Shown: piece after piece, positions 7,957 through 16,915 of the stretch
Numbering within the stretch: the first letter of the stretch is position 1
Layout: each line of letters begins with the position of its first letter
NCBI GenBank assembly: GCA_902764345.1
Contig: CACWVT010000007.1
Location: 1 to 51,455 of the forward strand
From: an uncultured Ruminobacter sp.
GTDB lineage: Bacteria; Pseudomonadota; Gammaproteobacteria; Enterobacterales; Succinivibrionaceae
Direction of reading: 5' to 3'
DNA length: 51,455 bases
The notes under the pieces: model-generated
Told to the model about the DNA's origin: nothing
What the model saw: the letters and a program-made list of their open reading frames with translations, nothing else
Database searches by the model: none
Position numbers and translations under genes: made by a program

Positions 7957-9345
7957 ATGGCTAGAACAGACATGAACATGCTTAGCGGTTCATTATGGGA
8001 CAAGATATTCATTTTTGCGATTCCCCTGGCGTTTACCGGGGTGATTCAGCAGATTTTCAATGCGACGGACGTAGCCATTATCGGCAGATATGTCGGTAAG
8101 GAAGCCATGGCTGCCGTGGGCTGCAATACACCGGTAATAGCCCTGATGGTCAATCTTTTCACGGGAATAGCTCTCGGCATCAACGTCACCGTTGCCGGTT
8201 TCATCGGCATGAATGACCGGGAAAGAATCAGCCGTACCATACATACGGGGTATACCGTTGTTTTGGTCCTCAGTATCCTCATTTCTGTCGTGTCCGTTTT
8301 TTGCTCCTCCTATGTCATGGAGCTTTTATCCGTGCCTCCGGAGGTTACGGATCAGGCCTCTCTGTATTTTAAGATTATCATGGCTGGTTTACCCCTTACC
8401 GCTCTTTATAACTGCGGTGCGGCGATATTCTCAAGTCACGGCGATACCAGAACTCCGCTTCTCTGTCTTACCGTGGCAGGGATTCTTAACGTGATTCTAA
8501 ACCTGTTTTTCGTGACCTGTCTCGACATGAAGGTGGAGGGCGTGGCCATTGCCACGGTCACCGCATCCGCCATAAGCGCAGTGATGCTGCTTTTCTTTCT
8601 GAGAAGGGATGATTCCTTCAGATTCTCCGTAAGAGAGCTGAAGCCGGACAGAGCCATAATGAACAGGATTCTCAGGATTGGACTTCCTGCCTCTCTTCAG
8701 GGTATGGTTTTTTCGCTGTCCAATACCTGTATCCAGTCGGCCATAAACAGTCTGGGTGCAGACGTGATGGCGGCTTCCGCCGCAGCCTTCAACATTGAGA
8801 TTCTGGTATATTTTCTGCTGAATTCGTTCGGACAGGCGGCAACCACGTTCATCGGTCAGAACTACGGCCGCGGCAACATAAGACGCTGCTTTGAGATTAC
8901 CAGAATATGTCTGTGGCAGAACATGATTCTTACACTGATTCTGTCGGCGTTCCTGCTGTATTTTGCCGGAACGTTCCTCGGACTGTTTACCGATGATGCG
9001 GAGGTAATTGAGTATGGCAGACTGCGCCTTATGTTTATTCTGCTTCCGGAGGGGGTAAACGTTGTTCTGGAGGTCATATCCGGTGCCATGAGAGGGTACG
9101 GAAGGTCTCTTACGCCGGCCATGATGGCGCTTGTCGGCATATGCGGTATCCGTATAGTCTGGGTTTATGCGGTATTTGCCGCCAATCCGGGGTTTGACGT
9201 GCTGATGACGTGTTATCCGGTAAGCTGGGTCTTTACGACGGGTGCACTGATTGTTTCATACGTACGGTTCAGAAACAGGCATCTGATAAATCTTAAAAAC
9301 CGGAGGAAGGCAGCAAGGATGCAGACGGTTTCTTCCGCAAAGTGA
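7957..9345 (+). CDS. MATE-family multidrug/metabolite exporter
   Basis: 462 residues with about twelve hydrophobic segments, the size and layout of MATE transporters (DinF/NorM-like, MatE domain repeated twice). The N-terminal LSGSLWDKIFIFAIPLAFTG, followed by QQIFNATDVAIIGRYVGKEAMAAVG, is a family signature, and the second half repeats it with FGQAATTFIGQNYGRGNIR. The family extrudes cationic compounds or metabolites across the inner membrane in exchange for Na+ or H+. The substrate cannot be told here. It is divergent from trp and followed 40 bases later by a BASS transporter, possibly on the same transcript. Confidence 0.92.
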   Translation: MARTDMNMLSGSLWDKIFIFAIPLAFTGVIQQIFNATDVAIIGRYVGKEAMAAVGCNTPVIALMVNLFTGIALGINVTVAGFIGMNDRERISRTIHTGYTVVLVLSILISVVSVFCSSYVMELLSVPPEVTDQASLYFKIIMAGLPLTALYNCGAAIFSSHGDTRTPLLCLTVAGILNVILNLFFVTCLDMKVEGVAIATVTASAISAVMLLFFLRRDDSFRFSVRELKPDRAIMNRILRIGLPASLQGMVFSLSNTCIQSAINSLGADVMAASAAAFNIEILVYFLLNSFGQAATTFIGQNYGRGNIRRCFEITRICLWQNMILTLILSAFLLYFAGTFLGLFTDDAEVIEYGRLRLMFILLPEGVNVVLEVISGAMRGYGRSLTPAMMALVGICGIRIVWVYAVFAANPGFDVLMTCYPVSWVFTTGALIVSYVRFRNRHLINLKNRRKAARMQTVSSAK

Positions 9346-9385
9346 GAGAAACACAAGTCAGCATGGCATGAATTCGTAACAGAGG

Positions 9386-10396
9386 ATGAGTGATTGGAAA
9401 ATTATGAAATTCATAACAAGATATATGTCGGTAATTGTGGTTCTGGTAACCGTATTTGCCTATTTTGTCGATAACAGTTTTACTTCATGGGTAGGTAACG
9501 CGGGGTTTCTGCACGGGCAGATCAATGTAACCAATCTTCTGATTGTGGTGATGTGCGGAATGGGCATGACCATGAAATTCAGTGATTTCAGGATTTTGGT
9601 TCTGCATCCGCGCAATGTTGTTCTGGGTGAAATGGCCCAGTTCGTCATCATGCCTCTTGCGGGATTTCTGCTCAGTCTGGCATTTGCCCTGCCTCCGGAG
9701 CTTGCCGTCGGCGTTATTCTTGTCGGCTGCTGTCCCGGCGGCACGGCCTCCAACGTCATTACGTACATGGCTAGGGGAAACGTGGCGTTTTCAGTCGGAA
9801 TGACTTCCGTGTCAACACTGCTGGCTCCTGTTTTAACTCCGGTTCTGACGGCATTCTATGTCGGGCTTTATACCCGCTCTCAGAGTCTTGGCGGGATTGA
9901 GGTTGATTCGGTGAAAATGTTTACGGACATCATAAAGATTGTAATCATTCCGGTGTTTGCAGGCTGCCTTTTCAATTATTTCTTCAGCAGGATTTCATCA
10001 CGGGTGGTAAATTTTCTGCCGTACATATCGTGTGCGGCAATCTGTATCATAATAGGCGTTGTCATTGACGCCAACAGCAGCAGACTGTTTGAGCACGGAG
10101 TGGTCATTATTCTGGTTGTCATGCTCCATAACCTTATTGGATATCTGTTCGGATTTCTGGCAGGCGTTATGGTGCGCATGTCCGTTCCGGAAAGAAAGGC
10201 TTTGGCCATTGAGGTGGGAATGCAGAACTCCGGCATGGCCACGACGCTGGCTTCAACCTGTTTTCAGGGCCTTGCGCTTGCCACGGTTCCGGGGGCCGTG
10301 TTCAGTGCGTGGCATAATATCTCCGGTGCCGTTGCCGCATCGGTGATGGCTCGTTATTCAGAAGGGAAGCCTGCCGGAAAAGACGATAACGCATAA
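9386..10396 (+). CDS. Bile acid:sodium symporter (BASS) family transporter
   Basis: 336 residues with about nine or ten membrane segments. GMGMTMKFSDF near the N-terminus, then GCCPGGTASNVITYMARGNV followed by AFSVGMTSVSTLLAPVLTP, are hallmark BASS/SBF motifs that form the crossover helices and sodium sites. EVGMQNSGMATTLA in the second half is the matching repeat. Bacterial members move bile acids, pantoate, pyruvate or other organic acids with Na+; the substrate is unknown. The start is uncertain: ATG 9386 directly abuts AGAGG, and an in-frame ATG at 9404 is spaced farther from it. A strong terminator follows. Confidence 0.92.
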   Translation: MSDWKIMKFITRYMSVIVVLVTVFAYFVDNSFTSWVGNAGFLHGQINVTNLLIVVMCGMGMTMKFSDFRILVLHPRNVVLGEMAQFVIMPLAGFLLSLAFALPPELAVGVILVGCCPGGTASNVITYMARGNVAFSVGMTSVSTLLAPVLTPVLTAFYVGLYTRSQSLGGIEVDSVKMFTDIIKIVIIPVFAGCLFNYFFSRISSRVVNFLPYISCAAICIIIGVVIDANSSRLFEHGVVIILVVMLHNLIGYLFGFLAGVMVRMSVPERKALAIEVGMQNSGMATTLASTCFQGLALATVPGAVFSAWHNISGAVAASVMARYSEGKPAGKDDNA

Positions 10397-10422
10397 TCGC
10401 CGCCGCATGCCACAAGCGAAAG

Positions 10423-10458
10423 AAACCCCGTCATCCTGAATGGGAAGACGGGGTTTTC
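10423..10458 (+). terminator. Intrinsic terminator after the BASS gene
   Basis: AAACCCCGTC (10423-10432) pairs with GACGGGGTTT (10447-10456), followed by T and CG. The flanking A-run and T-run would let it also work for fabA from the opposite side. Confidence 0.85.
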
Positions 10459-10527
10459 GTAAACGTTCGGCATCACAACCTGTCTGCGGATGTTTCCGGT
10501 AAGTCCGGTGTTTTCCGCAGGTTAATG

Positions 10528-11064
10528 TTAGTCGGTAAAGAGACCAACCTTAAGATCGGTTGCGTGATAAATTGGGGTGCCGTCAACGGAAACAATGCCG
10601 TCACCGATACCCATGATAAGCTTGCGCATGATAACGCGCTTGAGGTTGATGGTGTAGGTTACCTTCTTTGCGGTAGGCAGTACCTGACCAGTAAACTTAA
10701 CGTCGCCAACGCCTAATGCGCGTCCCTTGCCTGGGCCGCCCTTCCAGCCGAGGAAGAAGCCGACAAGCTGCCACATTGCGTCAAGCCCAAGACATCCAGG
10801 CATTACAGGATCCCCCGGGAAGTGGCACTGGAAGAACCAGAGATCAGGATTGATGTCCAGCTCAGCAACAATTACACCTTTGTCAAATTCACCGCCTGTA
10901 TCACTAATTTTAATAATGCGATCAATCATCAGCATGTTTGGTGCCGGCAACTGGCTGTTACCGGGTCCGAATAACTCACCGCGGCTGCATGCGAGAAGGT
11001 CTTCCTTAGAGAAAGAATTTACGCCTCTGTCACACAGAGACAGCTTATTTGAAGTGTCTTCCAA
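10528..11064 (-). CDS. fabA: 3-hydroxydecanoyl-ACP dehydratase/isomerase
   Basis: 178 residues. FabA dehydrates 3-hydroxydecanoyl-ACP and isomerises the double bond, the branch point to unsaturated fatty acids. The hot-dog fold active site is intact: His81 in [14 protein letters not shown] and Asp95 in [24 protein letters not shown] and [12 protein letters not shown] match the family N-terminus. The start is TTG at 11062-11064, with AAGGAA about 8 bases upstream and no in-frame ATG before the conserved part. That gives an N-terminus about 10 residues longer than that of E. coli. The Lon-like gene lies just upstream on the same strand, as in enteric bacteria. Confidence 0.97.
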   Translation of the reverse strand: MEDTSNKLSLCDRGVNSFSKEDLLACSRGELFGPGNSQLPAPNMLMIDRIIKISDTGGEFDKGVIVAELDINPDLWFFQCHFPGDPVMPGCLGLDAMWQLVGFFLGWKGGPGKGRALGVGDVKFTGQVLPTAKKVTYTINLKRVIMRKLIMGIGDGIVSVDGTPIYHATDLKVGLFTD

Positions 11065-11122
11065 AATATAATTCCTTATTTGTTTATCCCAATATGACGG
11101 GAGTCAGATTGCACTAGGGGGT

Positions 11123-11151
11123 ATTCTATCCTATTTGACTGCATATTTACA
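11123..11151 (-). promoter_or_regulatory. Candidate fabA promoter
   Basis: TAGAAT (11123-11128) on the minus strand has a weak TGTAAA 17 bases upstream (11146-11151), about 60 bases before the TTG start. A FabR or FadR site is not evident to me. Confidence 0.45.
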
Positions 11152-11274
11152 GTGAAAGCATGTAATTTTAAAAAAATAATGAGATCACCGATGTCATAAG
11201 CCTGCACGGAATCTGAGCACCGACAGCGGCTGACGTTTCATTGTACTCAGACCCGATGTTTCGTGCGGAGACTG

Positions 11275-13317
11275 TTATCTTCCGAAGATTCTTGCCAGAA
11301 AACTGCGTTTTCTGACTTTGGTTTCATTTTCTCCAAGGCTGTCAAGGTATTCCCTGATGATGTTGTAAAGGGTATCAGGTTCCTCAGTCGCGGTTTCATT
11401 TTCAGCACTGTTTCCGCAGATGTCTTTCTGTTCACCGTCGGCCTGTCTGCGGCCTTCGATGAGTCCCGCCTTAACACCTGTAAGAAGCTCAATGGCCTCG
11501 TCAACCGTTTTGACGGGGTATATGTGGAAGGTGCCGTTTCTTACGGCTTCGACAACCTCATCCTTAAGAACCAGTGACTGTCTGTTGCTGTCAGGGATGA
11601 TGACACCCTGAATGCCTGATATGCCCTGAATCTTGCACACGCGGTAGAAGCCTTCGATTTTTTCGTTAAGGCCGCCGACCGGCTGAACGTTTCCCAGCTG
11701 GTCGAGGGAGCCGGTGAGGGACAGATTCTGTCTTATCGGCTTGTGGGACAGGGCGGAAAGTATGGCGCAGAGCCCCGTAAGGGAGGCGCTGTCACCGTCA
11801 ATCTCGCTGTATGACTGTTCAAATACCAGATTGGCACTTACCGGAATGGCTTCCTCCCGGCCGAAGGTGTTGGTCAGATAGCCGTTGATAATCATCATGG
11901 CCTTGGTGTGAATCTGTCCTGCAAGATCCGCCTTGTGTTCGATGTCGGAGATGTCTCCGTCACCGCCTGAGTGAATGGTGGCGGTAATTCTGGTAGGTTC
12001 GCCGTATTCAAAGTCCTCGGCGTAGGTGCTGATTACCGACAGACCGTTAATCTGACCTATGACTTCGCCTGCGGTCTGCAGCAGCATCTGCTTGTCCTTT
12101 ACGAAGTCTGAAGAGCTTTCCTCGGACTGATTGCTGCGGAAGTTGCGGTGCTCAAGCGTTTCTTCGATTATTTCCTTTGAGATTTCCCTGAGTCCTTTTC
12201 TTCCGGCAAGCCCGGAGGCTTCACAGATAACGTTGGTCAGGGTGGTTTCGTCAAGCACGAAGTCCTTCTGACTTTCGGCCTCGCGACAGCTGAACTTAAG
12301 CAGACGCAGCGCAGCCTCGTCATTTACCGGCAGGAATCCGTTGTATGCGGAAAGGGACTTTATGAATGAGAGATAGTCCTTTCCGTGTTCCTTAACCGAG
12401 AAGAACGTGGAAATGTCGGTTCTCAGGTAGAATGATTTTGCGCATAAAGGATCAATGCTGTGGAGTTCCGCAATTTCAAAATAAGAACCGACAATGATTA
12501 CCTTTACGTTGATTGGGGTTGGTTCAGGATTGAAGAACGGTACGACGTTTGTAGCCATTTCCGCAGGGTTTTCCCAGTCAAGAAGTCCTGAATCAAGACT
12601 GCTCTTAAGCTTGAACCACAGAATAGGATTATGAATGAGCTCTTCGGCTGGAATTATGAGAAAACCTCCGTCCGCCTTTCGCAGAAGACCGGCCTCAAGC
12701 AGATGGTGATGCGAATAGGTAGTGCCGTTTTCCGTCAGGTAGTTGACGCCGCCGAACAGCTTTTTCCAGGTAAGATCCCTGGCATAGATGACGGGGGCCT
12801 TGCCTTCGTCATGACACACCATGAGATTCATGAGTACCGGGTAGGTGAATTCACCGCCCTTGGCCATGAAAATAGAAAGATCGGAAAGATAGGTTTCAAG
12901 CTTTTTGTTGCCCGGCTGCTTCTTCATAATCTGAAGAAAATCTTCTTCCGCATTGACCTTATGGTTTATTTTGTTTAGAAGCTCGATGATCTGTTTGTTG
13001 AATTCCTCAGCGGTGCCGGAAAGAATGTGCAGCCAGGTCGGGGCCAGTTCGTTATTCAGATTTTCGGCATAGATGATGTCGTTAAGCTGTCTGTCCGGAT
13101 GTTCGCATGCAAGAAGCAGATCCTTGACGCATTTCTCCTGATTGCATCCTGCTGTATTGAGCAGCATGATGGGATTCGGTCTTGAGGTGTAAACCAGCTC
13201 CTGCACGGCATTCTGGGCTCTCTTCTGGAAAGAGGCGAAGGTTATGCCGTCCGTTTTTTCCGTGTTCTGAAGTTCCTGAAAGTTGGGTAATAATTCTTCG
13301 TATTTTAATTCTTCCAT
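11275..13317 (-). CDS. ycbZ: Lon-family Ser-Lys protease, YcbZ/LonH type
   Basis: 680 residues from ATG 13317; the open frame extends 34 codons further upstream, but family similarity supports the later start. The C-terminal Lon protease domain is clear: YSEIDGDSASLTGLCAILSA with catalytic Ser510, and PVGGLNEKIEGFYRVCK with catalytic Lys553. The middle part ADGGFLIIPAEELIHNPILW matches the degenerate ATPase region of YcbZ, and I see no intact Walker A. It is longer than E. coli YcbZ (586 residues), with an extra C-terminal charged tail. The position directly upstream of fabA is the same as in E. coli. The cellular substrate is unknown. Confidence 0.93.
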   Translation of the reverse strand: MEELKYEELLPNFQELQNTEKTDGITFASFQKRAQNAVQELVYTSRPNPIMLLNTAGCNQEKCVKDLLLACEHPDRQLNDIIYAENLNNELAPTWLHILSGTAEEFNKQIIELLNKINHKVNAEEDFLQIMKKQPGNKKLETYLSDLSIFMAKGGEFTYPVLMNLMVCHDEGKAPVIYARDLTWKKLFGGVNYLTENGTTYSHHHLLEAGLLRKADGGFLIIPAEELIHNPILWFKLKSSLDSGLLDWENPAEMATNVVPFFNPEPTPINVKVIIVGSYFEIAELHSIDPLCAKSFYLRTDISTFFSVKEHGKDYLSFIKSLSAYNGFLPVNDEAALRLLKFSCREAESQKDFVLDETTLTNVICEASGLAGRKGLREISKEIIEETLEHRNFRSNQSEESSSDFVKDKQMLLQTAGEVIGQINGLSVISTYAEDFEYGEPTRITATIHSGGDGDISDIEHKADLAGQIHTKAMMIINGYLTNTFGREEAIPVSANLVFEQSYSEIDGDSASLTGLCAILSALSHKPIRQNLSLTGSLDQLGNVQPVGGLNEKIEGFYRVCKIQGISGIQGVIIPDSNRQSLVLKDEVVEAVRNGTFHIYPVKTVDEAIELLTGVKAGLIEGRRQADGEQKDICGNSAENETATEEPDTLYNIIREYLDSLGENETKVRKRSFLARIFGR

Positions 13318-13565
13318 GATTATCTGCTCTTTCTTATTATTCTGCTGTTCAGGAATATCCCGGAGTCCGAGGTTCTGACCGTTTCTCGTATGCCGGGAGT
13401 GTTCTCTTCCGTATATCATTACATGAAAGAGAAAATTCTTTCTCTAAAGAGGATTAACTGCTGAGACTCCTCTCTGATGATTGCATATGACTGACTTTAC
13501 CATTTTACAACAGAGAGATAAAACATTAAAACCGTTTGATGAGACGGCAGGCTGTTTTCAGCGTT

Positions 13566-13775
13566 TTAATCGAAGAAAGAATCAACGTTGAATGATGCAT
13601 ACAGCACACCATTTAAGGTGTAGATATCCACTTCTCCGTTCGACGGTTCGATATCAAGCTCAGGAGAATCTTCCTTCAGAGTGCCGTATTCAATGTAAAG
13701 CTCACCGCAGTACATGATAAAATACGCATTGGGATATTTTTCATAGACTGCTCTCAGGTTTTTATATTTTTCCAT
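13566..13775 (-). CDS. Small acidic protein of unknown function
   Basis: 69 residues, not recognised. It begins MEKYKNLRAVYEKYPNAYFI and ends in alternating hydrophobic strands (VDIYTLNGVLYASFNVDSFF), suggesting a small alpha-beta or beta fold. There is no signal peptide, membrane segment or Cys pair. An AGGA-type ribosome site lies 13-16 bases before ATG, a little far. It sits 249 bases upstream of the Lon-like gene on the same strand and could share its transcript. Codon use looks like its neighbours, but support for it being real is moderate. Confidence 0.55.
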   Translation of the reverse strand: MEKYKNLRAVYEKYPNAYFIMYCGELYIEYGTLKEDSPELDIEPSNGEVDIYTLNGVLYASFNVDSFFD

Positions 13776-14311
13776 TTCAGAACTGATTCCTGTCTTTTCA
13801 TCATTTTGCCGGCAGATGCGGTACTTTCCGGCAGCGGAAAATTCCGTCTCGGCCGCTCTTTGTTAAACGCAACTGTCTCCGTCAGTTTTATGCGGTAAAA
13901 CTCAGTTTTCGCATTTGTCTGCGGATAAGGAGCCTTACATTTCATCATACAGACTTACGTTGATAATGTCAGAGAAAATTGCCATGAATGCGCAGTCTGT
14001 ATCTTAAATATGACAGGAAGGAGAGATTTCTGTCGCAATCAGTCCGTGCTGGCTGCAAAATTCCGCGCACAGAGCCGTTTTTCCCATTGCTGTTACGGCT
14101 TTTGTATGACGTGACACTCATAAAACGCATGCGGCACTTTGTAATGAGCCCGTTAGTTATTAAATTGAAGATATGGGGTGTAAATACCGGTAAAGTCATT
14201 CATGCGGATTCCGTCGTTACTCATAAGGAACCTGATTTCGGAAAAACGGGCGGGATCCGGCAGAGGAATGAGCAGGAAATCAGAGCGAAACAGATAAGGC
14301 GGGACGGCGTT

Positions 14312-16153
14312 ATGTTTTTGGAAAGAATTGAGATAACGGGATACCGCGGTATTTCCAGACTGGCGGTAAACCTTAACAACCAGACCGTTCTCATAGGTGA
14401 GAATTCCTGGGGTAAGAGTTCGTTGCTGCGTCTTCTCTGGTGTGTGCTCGGTAACGGAGAGGTGCCTTATGAATTTGTGGAGGATGACTTCAGGAAGGAG
14501 GTGACGGATTTTCCGTCCTGCCGTACGGAAGATGATTTACGTACCAGGTATCTCCGTGAAAAGGATATTTCGGTTGTGCTGGTATTCAGGGAGGTGGCCC
14601 TCGGTTCGGCACTGAAGGACACCAGACTCCGGAGGCTGTATCCTGCCTGGGTGAGATGTCGGGATTCATATAACAGGGTTTTTTATTATCTTCACGGTCA
14701 CATGAACCGTAACGGTTCCGTGTTTACGGATCATTCATTTCTTGATGCCTCCGGAGATCCCCTTAATCAGAACATCAACATGATGAAGCAGGTTGTGGCT
14801 CTGCTGGCCATGAATCCTCTTTTCAGAATAAGGGACAGAAGACGCGGCACTCACGGGCTTGATTATCCGGGAGAGGATGAGTCTGCTCCGCTTCGGAACG
14901 GCAATTATGAGGCCGAACCGGATTCGTTCGGTTTCAGAAACGGCAACGGGGAGGAAGGCTCATCGGGAGATTTGGGTAATCCGCCGGGGCTTTTCGGAAA
15001 AAAATATGCTGGCAGGAAAGACTGGGATGCCCTTGAAAGAAGGCTTCCGAAATTTCTTAAGAAAATTATTTCTCCTGACGGAGAGGTGCTGACAAACGGC
15101 AGACTTTCCGAAAATCTCGAGGCAATAAACACTCTTCTGGAACACTATTTCTCCATCGTTCCTCCTCTTTCAAGACCTGTTCGCAGCGGTAAGAACAGAA
15201 AAACAGGCCGTGACATTCAGGAAATAGTGCTCAAGCCCGTGTCAAATGATGCCTTCAGTTCCATAAGCAATCTGCTCATGCATTCGGGCAAGCGCAGCAT
15301 CAAGATAATACTGGCAATGATTGTGGCCTCCTTCGTCGATGATCTGGAAGGACGAAGGATAGACAGTCAGGCAAGACCGATAGTGGTTTTTGAAGATATA
15401 GAGTCACGTCTTCATCCGACGATTCTTCTGAATGTGTGGAACATTATAGATCTCATGCCGGTGCAGAAAATCGTCACCACGAATTCCGGCGATCTGCTTT
15501 CAGCGGTTGCTCTCGGAGACATAAGGCGCATGCGCAAGCTGGTCAGCGGCGTGGACTGCCGGTTCATTGATGAAAAAAAATTCAACAGTGATGAGCTTCG
15601 CCGCATAGCCTTCCATATCCGCATTAACCGTCCGATGAGTCTTTTTGCCCGTGTATGGATATTCGTGGAGGGGGAAACGGAGATATGGCTACTAAATGAA
15701 TTCGCTTCAATCCTCGGTATCGGACTGCAGGCTGAGGGTATAAGGCTGGTTGAATACGCGCAGTGCGGTGCCGGCCCGCTCATAAAGCTTGCCAATCAGC
15801 TGGGGATTTCCTGGCATCTTCTGGCTGACGGTGACGAGGCAGGAGTGAAATATGCCAAAAGTGCCGGTTCCGGAGATGCAACGGATAACGTAACCCTGTT
15901 GCCTTCCGTTGACATAGAACATTTTCTCTATGATTTCGGTTTTTCCGATGTCTACAGACAGAACTGCGGAGTCAGCAATACCAGAAATCTCAGTCGTAAT
16001 AAAATCATCGACATGGCAATCAGAAGACGCAGCAAGCCCGGTATGGCACTTGCGGTGGTGGATGAGGCCCGCAGACGCGGTAAGAGGAGCGTTCCGAAAC
16101 TCTTCCAGCGTATACTCCTCAAGGCGAGAAGCGATGCCAACAACAGGCACTGA
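14312..16153 (+). CDS. ybjD: OLD-family ATP-dependent endonuclease, YbjD type
   Basis: 613 residues from ATG 14312; the open frame extends 108 codons upstream, but the YbjD-like N-terminus MFLERIEITGYRGISRL starts here. The ATPase shows Walker A GENSWGKS (29-36) and a Walker-B-like IVVFEDIESRLHP. The C-terminal TOPRIM nuclease has Glu453 in FVEGETE and the acidic pair Asp506/Asp508 in DGDEAG. Residues about 180-230 form a Gly/Asn/Glu-rich linker that looks like an insertion. OLD proteins are nucleases tied to DNA repair or phage defence; the role of chromosomal YbjD is not settled. The gene stands alone. Confidence 0.88.
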   Translation: MFLERIEITGYRGISRLAVNLNNQTVLIGENSWGKSSLLRLLWCVLGNGEVPYEFVEDDFRKEVTDFPSCRTEDDLRTRYLREKDISVVLVFREVALGSALKDTRLRRLYPAWVRCRDSYNRVFYYLHGHMNRNGSVFTDHSFLDASGDPLNQNINMMKQVVALLAMNPLFRIRDRRRGTHGLDYPGEDESAPLRNGNYEAEPDSFGFRNGNGEEGSSGDLGNPPGLFGKKYAGRKDWDALERRLPKFLKKIISPDGEVLTNGRLSENLEAINTLLEHYFSIVPPLSRPVRSGKNRKTGRDIQEIVLKPVSNDAFSSISNLLMHSGKRSIKIILAMIVASFVDDLEGRRIDSQARPIVVFEDIESRLHPTILLNVWNIIDLMPVQKIVTTNSGDLLSAVALGDIRRMRKLVSGVDCRFIDEKKFNSDELRRIAFHIRINRPMSLFARVWIFVEGETEIWLLNEFASILGIGLQAEGIRLVEYAQCGAGPLIKLANQLGISWHLLADGDEAGVKYAKSAGSGDATDNVTLLPSVDIEHFLYDFGFSDVYRQNCGVSNTRNLSRNKIIDMAIRRRSKPGMALAVVDEARRRGKRSVPKLFQRILLKARSDANNRH

Positions 16154-16525
16154 TAATATTCTGTCCGTTTTTTATCCCGGAAGATTTTCTCTTTGTCGGA
16201 GCCGTTCGGAATGCTCAGTTTCTCATTTATGAAAGTAACCGATTTACATGGTTAAAATGTCCGTTTTCTCATGGCATTTAATTGGTGTAATTAATTGAGT
16301 CTGATGCAAATTCAGTAATATTCTTTCAGAAAATAGGAATTTTAGTGAAATTGTATTTACATAAAAGTGTGATTTTTTAAAACTTTTTAATTTTATTTAA
16401 CACAAAACCCGATACATACGTCATATTTTGTAAAACTTATGATGATTTTATATGGTTCGGCTGTTAATATGTGCATATCAGACAGTTTGACTGTTTGGCC
16501 GAAAACACGGAATAAAAAATCGATA

Positions 16526-16622
16526 TATAATTATAATAAACAGGCGATGGGTACGTCGTACCTCATCAACATGCAAGGCAAAAAAAGACATGGTTTTTAA
16601 CAGAAAAGTCATGTCTTTTTTC
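16526..16622 (+). ncRNA. Candidate small transcript with own terminator (possible 17-aa ORF)
   Basis: This lies in a 762-base stretch with no long gene. Overlapping TATAAT boxes at 16526-16531 and 16532-16537 precede a hairpin (GATGGGTA with TACCTCATC, 16546-16571) and then a strong terminator at 16581-16621. The transcript would be about 80 bases. It also holds a short ORF, MGTSYLINMQGKKRHGF (16547-16600), with AGG 2 bases before its ATG, so it could be a tiny mRNA rather than an sRNA. I found no good -35 box. Confidence 0.45.
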
Positions 16623-16628
16623 TTTTTC
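16580..16628 (+). terminator. Intrinsic terminator in the ybjD-nadE gap
   Basis: AAAAAAGACATG (16581-16592) and CATGTCTTTTTT (16610-16621) give a 12-base stem followed by CTTTTTC. Its symmetry allows use from both strands. It serves the candidate small transcript, and ybjD if that reads through 430 bases. Confidence 0.8.
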
Positions 16629-16830
16629 TGTTTCTGAAATTTTTTACGAGTTTTTCTTCGGACTTAATTTTTTTTCTGTTTTTCCTTCCGCGGTATTCTG
16701 CCTGAGGCGGTTTTTAACCCGGAAGGCCTCATGATATTAACCTTTCCCCTTAACACGGCGGTTACGGAGTACCGGGATTTTCTAAGATGCTTAAAGTTGG
16801 GAATCCGTTATCTTTTTTGTCCGGAAGTTG

Positions 16831-16839
16831 TGGTAAAAT
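16831..16839 (+). promoter_or_regulatory. Candidate extended -10 promoter of nadE
   Basis: TGGTAAAAT is an extended -10 (TGn + TAAAAT), 77 bases before the nadE ATG. No good -35 box lies 17 bases upstream, which is tolerated with an extended -10. Confidence 0.45.
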
Positions 16840-16865
16840 CCCTTTGTGTTTTAATTTAATCATAA

Positions 16866-16897
16866 ATGCGGAAAGCTCGGAGTTTCCGCATCTTTTT
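16866..16897 (+). promoter_or_regulatory. Terminator-like hairpin in the nadE leader
   Basis: ATGCGGAAA (16866-16874) pairs with TTTCCGCAT (16883-16891), followed by CTTTTT, and the nadE ATG comes only 18 bases later. A terminator placed between promoter and start codon suggests transcription attenuation or a riboswitch expression platform. I cannot identify a ligand-binding domain in the short leader upstream. Confidence 0.5.
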
Positions 16898-16915
16898 GTA
16901 GTTTCGGACTGAGTC

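Noticed and set aside
13754-13948. 64-codon open frame overlapping the start of the 69-residue gene
   Set aside because: Composition is poor for a protein, it overlaps the better candidate, and there is no ribosome site.
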